Assembly (NCBI GenBank): GCA_973895155.1
Contig: OZ316892.1
Location: 10,850,001-10,914,000 of the forward strand
Reading direction: 5' to 3'
DNA from: Marsupella aquatica
Lineage: Eukaryota; Marchantiophyta
Length of the DNA stretch: 64,000 bases
Part shown: positions 58,682 to 64,000 of the stretch, in pieces
Layout of the letters: each line of letters opens with the position of its first letter
How positions within the stretch are numbered: the first letter of the stretch is position 1
The notes under the pieces: model-generated
Told to the model about the DNA's origin: nothing
What the model saw: the letters and a program-made list of their open reading frames with translations, nothing else
Databases searched by the model: none
Made by a program: the position numbers and the translations under genes

Positions 58682-59113
58682 GCTAACAAAGGAGGAGGAG
58701 CTATGACAACTTGCAGGGTGCGGCACTTTTGCATGAATTGATACTAGCTAATGCGTATGCATCGTATGAGCCCGGGCATCTGGAGGTACGGACTAAAATA
58801 GATGGGTCTAGTTAGGCTTATTCATGTAATTAAAATTTTTGGTTCCCACTATCTATAAAGAGGACATGTATGTAAGGTGTTCGCTTTGTGTACTTGCAGC
58901 TTTTCTCATACTTCCAGATTCGGTTCATTATTTTAGAGCCACAAGACCTATTGGCACCGCTGAGCCTGGGTCTCAGAAAGATATTTTTTAGTGTTCCTTT
59001 TGTGTTTGGTTTCATGTCATCATTACTTGAGAACTTACATTTGTCCAGCTTGATATTGTGATGTTATTTGGTAATAACCCCTAACTTGCAAATTATACAT
59101 CTTTGTAGGGGCA
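58682..59113. other. Spacer and presumed leader of the SET-domain gene
   Basis: No coding segment is recognised. An acceptor-like ATCTTTGTAG at 59100-59109 just before the ATG suggests a 5' UTR intron for the SET gene, so its first non-coding exon may lie here. Confidence 0.4.
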
Positions 59114-60264
59114 ATGTCTTCATCTTCTAAGATCTCCACCACAGATTCTTCCTCCTCCGATGAAGATATACCACCTCCTCCTCAACCTCACACGACTGCA
59201 CCTCCTCCTCGTGGTCCACCCCGTCAGCTTTGCCAATGTGCCAAATGCGTGGGTCAGGTTTCCCAAAAGTCCTATATATGCACCCAGCATATTGAGAGAT
59301 ATGGACGTTACGGACGTCATACAACAGGGGCTTCCTCATCCCATGTGGTAAGTGTTTACGCCTTAGTTTCTACCCTATTTCCACATTGCAATGGTGAAGG
59401 TTTTTAATTTCACACCTCTTGTTGTTTGTTTTGGTTTGGGTGGAATAGGTATCTAGTAGGCCTAGACCTGCGGCATCAGCACCTTATGTCCCATCACAAG
59501 GTGTTCTAGATGCTATAGGCAATGCATTCTCACAAGCCTTGGGTCTAGCAACAACCCCCTCCAGTCCTAGGGCAGTTGGGGGTGAGCCTGTTGTCCCAAG
59601 AGGGAGAAAGCGTTCCAAGAGACGGCCCCGAGGGGATACTGATTTGTACAAGGCAGTGGTTACCGGTAGGTGGGGTGATTGTGAGTTTACTGGCAGATGT
59701 GTTCCTATCATCAAGGACTGGGATCCCCAGACTCTTGGTTTGCCACAAGAGCTTTCCTATGGTGAGGAGGTAGAGGTTTGGGGAAGACGTTGGGTTATCA
59801 AACCTTCCACACTTGGGGATAGACATGGCTATGGAGTTTTTGCTTGTGAAGACATCATTGTGGATACCGAGAGTGGTAGTGGTGGACGCGGTCGAGAAGG
59901 ACCTACGTTGTTTCCTTATGGTGGACCCATCTACAAGAGAAGACATTGGAACATGATCCTTGCACAACATCCTGAGTGGAAGACTTATGCCTTGGAGTTA
60001 GATACTTTTGATGGAAACACTAGGAGGTATAGTGAGGAGCGGGTGATAGATGGGGACCCCATACGAACTGGGTATATAGCTGGTTTCATAAACAGTACTG
60101 TGGGGACTCGCCCCAAGCGTAGGCAAAATTGTGAGTGGGTTTTCATTGAGGGTCCTCCACCAGCCCCTTATGGCCAGACATATCATCATGACCATTGTCT
60201 GGTTGTAGCTACTAGGACCATTCACTCAGGTGATGAGTTGTTTACTCACTATGTGTGGGATTAG
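59114..60264 (+). CDS. SET-domain protein encoded inside the CACTA element, 2 exons
   Basis: Exons 59114-59347 and 59449-60264 join in phase 0 across a GT-AG intron to give 349 residues. Residues 1-60 are Ser/Pro-rich, followed by a small Cys/His cluster (CQCAKC, then CTQH, near 50-65). A basic, nuclear-localisation-like stretch RGRKRSKRRPRG lies at about 129-140. The SET domain (about 195-349) shows the S-adenosylmethionine loop (RHGYGVFA, near 203), FPYGG (near 233), GFINS (near 290) where canonical domains have FINHS, and the closing ATRTIHSGDELFTHY. SET domains methylate lysine, usually on histones. The Asn of the NHS motif is kept, but His and the post-SET cysteines are not, so activity is uncertain. 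It sits 150 bp before the transposase on the same strand, with no stop or frameshift. Confidence 0.78.
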
Positions 60265-60428
60265 AAAATGACCATACACATGGCGTTTGGCCACATTTTG
60301 TATTTACACCAGTACCGATATTATTTCATGTTTACACACCCCCATATATTCTTCTACATGTTGTAACTATTTGCTTTGTAACTTTCAATTGTTTGCATTG
60401 TTTTTAGAATGTGCGACCCTCTCAAAAT

Positions 60429-63400
60429 ATGTTACCGCGGAGATTGAGAGCAGCATATCGGGAAATGGGTATGCCAGAAGAAGGACAAGGCTCTGAGTCA
60501 CATTCCTCATCAAGTGACAGTGGAAGCAACAACCCTGATTGCAATGTACCCAGAACATATGAACAGGTTATTGATGACCAAGATAGAGCCATGGATGATT
60601 TTATGGTTGATTGGTTTGGTGTTGACGTCCCTGGTGATGATGCTGAGGTGTCTGCTGATCAAGGAGGTCATGTGCCCCCCAATGATCCACGACCAAGACA
60701 TACCCCCAAGGGACAGCGCCAATGGGAGGAAGCAGAGGAACATGCCCGAACTCCTATCTATGAGGGTGCTCGTTTGAGTCATCTTTCTGCTATCTTGGGG
60801 TTGATGAATCTACAGGCCAAACACAAGGCAAGCAATGCCTTGTTATCTGATATGTTTGCACTTTGCAATGACCTTATGTTACCTTCTGGCAATGTGTTGC
60901 CAGGAACTTGGAAGGAGGCCAAGCGTGTTCTCTCATCAATTGGCATGGAATATCATATCATTCATGCATGTGTGAATGATTGCATGTTATTTCATGGGGC
61001 CGATGAGAAGAAGACACAGTGTACTGAATGTCATGAGCCACGGTATGACCCCAACATGATTACAAAGAAGGTGCCAAGAAAAGCTGTTCGTTGGTTTCCC
61101 ATCATTCCTTGGTTGTTGCACATGTACAGGTGTTCTAATTTGGCAGAGTTGATGGTATGGCATAAGACTCATCGATCAAAGCCTGGTGTTATGCGGTTGC
61201 CAATTGACTCTCCTGCAGTCAAACATATTGAGGAAACATGGCCAGACTTTGCACATGATCCTCGTCATGTGAGGTTGGGATTGGCATCTGATGGGGTTAG
61301 TCCTCATGCCCTTGGAGGCAAGGGAAGACCTACATCAGTTTGGCCTATGGTTGTGATGAATTATAACCTTCCACCATGGCTATCCATGAAGAAGGGGTTC
61401 CTCTTGCTGTCTTTGATTATTCCAGGTCCAAAAAAGGTGAAAAACTTTGACACTTATTTGGCACTATTGATTGGAGAACTCCAAAAACTGTGGGGTGGAG
61501 TGTGGGCATATGATGGCAGGAAAAATACAGGAGGCATTCCACGTGTATTTAAATTGAGAGGGGTAGTTTGTTGGACAATGCATGACTATCCTGGTAAGAT
61601 GACTTTTTGACCATATGCCACCCTTCTTTGATATGCTCTTTAATATACTTGTTTGTCATGTGACAACCCTAACATTTAGTCTGGTTTTATTTTTGGTGTA
61701 ACCAGGGTTTGGCTTTGTCTCTGGATTGCAAACTCAGGGGTACAAAGCTTGCTCCACCTGTGGTCCACAATTGCAAGATATGGCAATTTGGTCCCCATGG
61801 CTTAGGAAGATTGTTTACATTGGGCATACAAAGTTTCTTCCAATGGGGCATGAGATGAGGTCTGACCCACTTTTATTTTCCTCCTTTGACATGCCCCTTA
61901 GTGATATGCGGGAAATTCCGGAACCAACAACTTTTGGGCATTGGAAGTCACTAGCTGATAGGGTGGCAGACCCTGATGATCCCCTCACCTTTGATGGTAC
62001 TGGGTTGACGAGGTGGAGTATACTAGCCAGTTTGCCCTATTGGTCAGAGTTGAAGATCCGCCATCTTTTAGACCCCATGCACATAGAGGGAAATGTGGGG
62101 AAGGCGTTGATAGCTCATTTTTATGGGGAGAAGGACACTAACTTCAGGGAGGCATGTGAAGAGTTGGAAATGCATCCAGATGTATGGGTACAAGTTGATC
62201 CTGCCACAGGTTTGGAACATCGTCCTTCTGCTCCTTGGGTGCTTAGTGTTGGCCAAAGATGTGAATTCCGGAATCGTATAGGGGAGATGCAATTTCCTAC
62301 AGGCTATGGTGCCAATTTGAGGAAAGCTTTTGGGATGGAGGACAATCACAAATGGCCACGGTATCTCAAGACACATGACTATCACCGCTTATTGCAGCAT
62401 ATATTGCCAGTGGCAATTATAGGGTTGGGGATCAAAGAAGTGCAAGATGCCATTTGGTCATTGGGTCGTTTGTTGAGATGGATATGCTCAAAGGAGATAT
62501 ATGTGGAAGAGATTCCTGGAATGGAGGTATTGGCAGCTGAGGTGGTTTGCAAGTTGGAGAAGGCCCTCCCTCCTTCCTTCTTTGATTGTCAGGTTCATTT
62601 ACTTGTGCATCTTGTGAGGGAGGTTGCCATTGCTGGTCCAGTTCATTGTCGATGGATGTACTGGCTTGAGCGTTACATGTCAGTCTTGAAGGCTTATGTA
62701 CGTAACCGTGCACGAGTGGAGGGAAGCATAGCTACAGGATACTTGGCTGCAGAGAGCATGTTTTATTGTAGTAACATCTTGGCCACCATTGATCGGACTT
62801 TACCACGTACTTGGATGGAGGAGAGGCAAGAGGAGGAGGACCGTTTAACAGGAGCAACAAAAACACGCATGCTTACATCAACAGAGTGGACACAGTTGAA
62901 TACATTCATGTTGAGTAATAGCAATGTCATGGATGAATGGAGGGAGTTTTATGACAATGCCAAAAGAATGAGTCAAAGGGCAAGGATTTTTCCTAAGTTG
63001 CATGAGTTTATGAAGGAAAAGTTGGTTGAGTTGGATGGCATTTTGGCACAAGGAGGAGATGTCTCACAGTTTCCTACTATGACAAATGACATTCGGACCA
63101 TTGTTCATGGCCCTTTGAGAGTGGTAACATCCAAGACGGCCATGTGGACCCAAGGGAGACACTTCAGGTTTCACTAGTTCCTAACCTTGTTTTCCATATT
63201 CATGTACTACTACTTAAGATATAGTAATCATTTTACTTAAGATAAGTGTGTTTTTCTCTTTTGGTATGAAAGGTTCCTCATAACATGATTAGTGTTTTTT
63301 GTGTAGTAGTAACAATATATGGGTCTTGTTAATTTCAGGATTTCTTCCCTTGATGAGAAGAGGGCTCGTACTTTTGATTGTGGAGTTCAAGGGCAGTTTT

Positions 63401-63825
63401 GTCAGGACTCCCGGAGTAGCCGACATGACAGGAACATTGTTCGTGATGTTGTGCCACACTATGGGAAGATAGAGGAGATTTTGGTGGTCTCATATGACAA
63501 CCAATCTAAGTTTGAGGAGTATGTCTTCAAGTGCAAGTGGTTCAAAGTGAACCTTGTTGGTAATAATCGCACTGTACTCCAAGATGAGAGTGGGTTTACA
63601 CGGTTGAGGACAAGTGCCACTAGTTTTCAAGCATCTCATTGGCAAACGTCAGAGCCATTTACTTTCCCATCTCACTTGGAGCAATGTTTCTACGTTCCAT
63701 ACCCCTTAGACCCAGAGTGGTCACTTGTCATCACATATGTGCCACGGTCTCGTTCCATTGTTTCAGACAAGCCAGACACTATTTTTGTGTCAGATGTAGA
63801 GGACATTGAAGGTGACCAAGTGTGA
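60429..63825 (+). CDS. tnp2: CACTA TNP2-family transposase, 3 exons
   Basis: Exons 60429-61593, 61706-63167 and 63339-63825 join in phase to 3114 nt (1037 residues), with GT-AG introns and no stop or frameshift. The acidic N-terminus is variable. The TNP2 domain spans about 130-560, with a zinc-binding-like CTECHEPRY, SDGVSP, MHDYPGFGFVSGLQTQG plus KACSTCG, and LLDPMHIEGNV. DUF4218 follows at about 670-785 (FFDCQVHLLVHLVREV, HCRWMYWLERYM). DUF4216 lies in exon 3 at about 915-985 (YGKIEEILVV, FYVPYPLDPEWSLV). If the second intron were retained, translation would stop at 63177 without DUF4216. The protein cuts and rejoins CACTA ends. The start is the first ATG after an acceptor-like TTTTTAG at 60402-60408; a non-coding upstream exon is likely. 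The element therefore looks potentially autonomous for transposase. Confidence 0.92.
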
Positions 63826-64000
63826 GAGACACTTATGGATATTTAAACCAAAAATCTATATCATGGATTGTTCATGTTGTTTCTTAATTAATATTTCATA
63901 CACCATTAGTGTGGTAGGTATTTTCATTTTGGACTCCTACTTTCAAAAGAGGTCATGCATATAAGTGACATGGGTACTCCCTCCCTTATCCCTCCTCCCT
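63826..64000. other. 3' flank of the transposase
   Basis: Non-coding. No TTGCGAA cluster and no TAGTG terminus, so the CACTA element continues beyond the window. Confidence 0.55.

Larger units (their letters stand above)
55077..64000 (+). mobile_element. CACTA (En/Spm) transposon, left end, incomplete at window edge
   Basis: The left terminus CACTACAACACTACC starts at 55077 exactly where Copia RNase H similarity stops; the 3-bp target candidate is ATT (55074-55076). Inside are a TNPA-like gene (-), a SET-domain gene (+) and a TNP2 transposase (+). Many TTGCGAA/TTCGCAA motifs follow the terminus, as expected of CACTA subterminal repeats. No TAGTG terminus with a matching motif cluster is found before 64000, so the element is longer than 8.9 kb. 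Confidence 0.9.

Noticed and set aside
63319-63825. Separate 168-residue gene
   Set aside because: It is the third exon of TNP2; the splice junction 63167|63339 is in phase and supplies the usual DUF4216 domain.

Overview
The window reads as nuclear DNA of a land plant. Support comes from intron-rich genes (a plant-type plastid fructokinase and a plant POD1/TAPT1 homologue), an AT-AC minor-class intron, plant-type CCCTAAA tracts, and plant Copia, hAT and CACTA transposons. Low gene density, large repeat-filled gaps and weak codon bias would suit a fern, lycophyte or bryophyte better than a compact angiosperm genome, but the species cannot be fixed from this sequence.

Layout. 1-4.6 kb: repeat-bearing non-coding DNA. 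4.67-9.22 kb (+): a 12-exon POD1/TAPT1 gene; the exons, joined by hand, give an uninterrupted 755-residue frame. 9.2-15.4 kb: non-coding DNA with a foldback element and a small inverted-repeat (MITE-like) element. 15.4-19.8 kb (-): a complete but non-autonomous Copia retrotransposon with identical 115-bp LTRs and a GTGAC target duplication; part of its interior is foreign DNA. 22.8-25.6 kb: CpG-rich, promoter-like DNA. 25.6-30.0 kb (+): a 7-exon plastid fructokinase gene (382 residues). 30-37.5 kb: AT-rich DNA with no gene I can support. 38.5-39.9 kb (+): a 3-exon gene for an unrecognised 183-residue protein.

41-64 kb is a mobile-element and decayed-gene domain. A C-rich minisatellite with CCCTAAA in each unit leads to a TATA box and an intron carrying a repeated motif. 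Two decayed genes follow: a protein kinase, and a coiled-coil/RING-like protein. Convergent to them is a decayed hAT transposase. It is interrupted by a Copia element, which is itself interrupted by a CACTA transposon that runs off the right edge. The CACTA element carries an apparently intact three-exon TNP2 transposase (about 1037 residues), a two-exon SET-domain protein (349 residues), and a divergent TNPA-like gene with one amber codon. Clusters of a TTGCGAA/TTCGCAA motif sit at the left terminus, inside the first intron of the TNPA-like gene and upstream of it.

The strongest leads are the SET-domain gene inside a CACTA transposon with its motif clusters, the AT-AC intron in POD1/TAPT1, the kinase plus coiled-coil/RING pair behind an unusual promoter, and a pattern in which the premature stops of the right-hand genes are compatible with C:G to T:A transitions. 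All exon boundaries were derived by eye from splice signals, phase and family resemblance, without transcript data.
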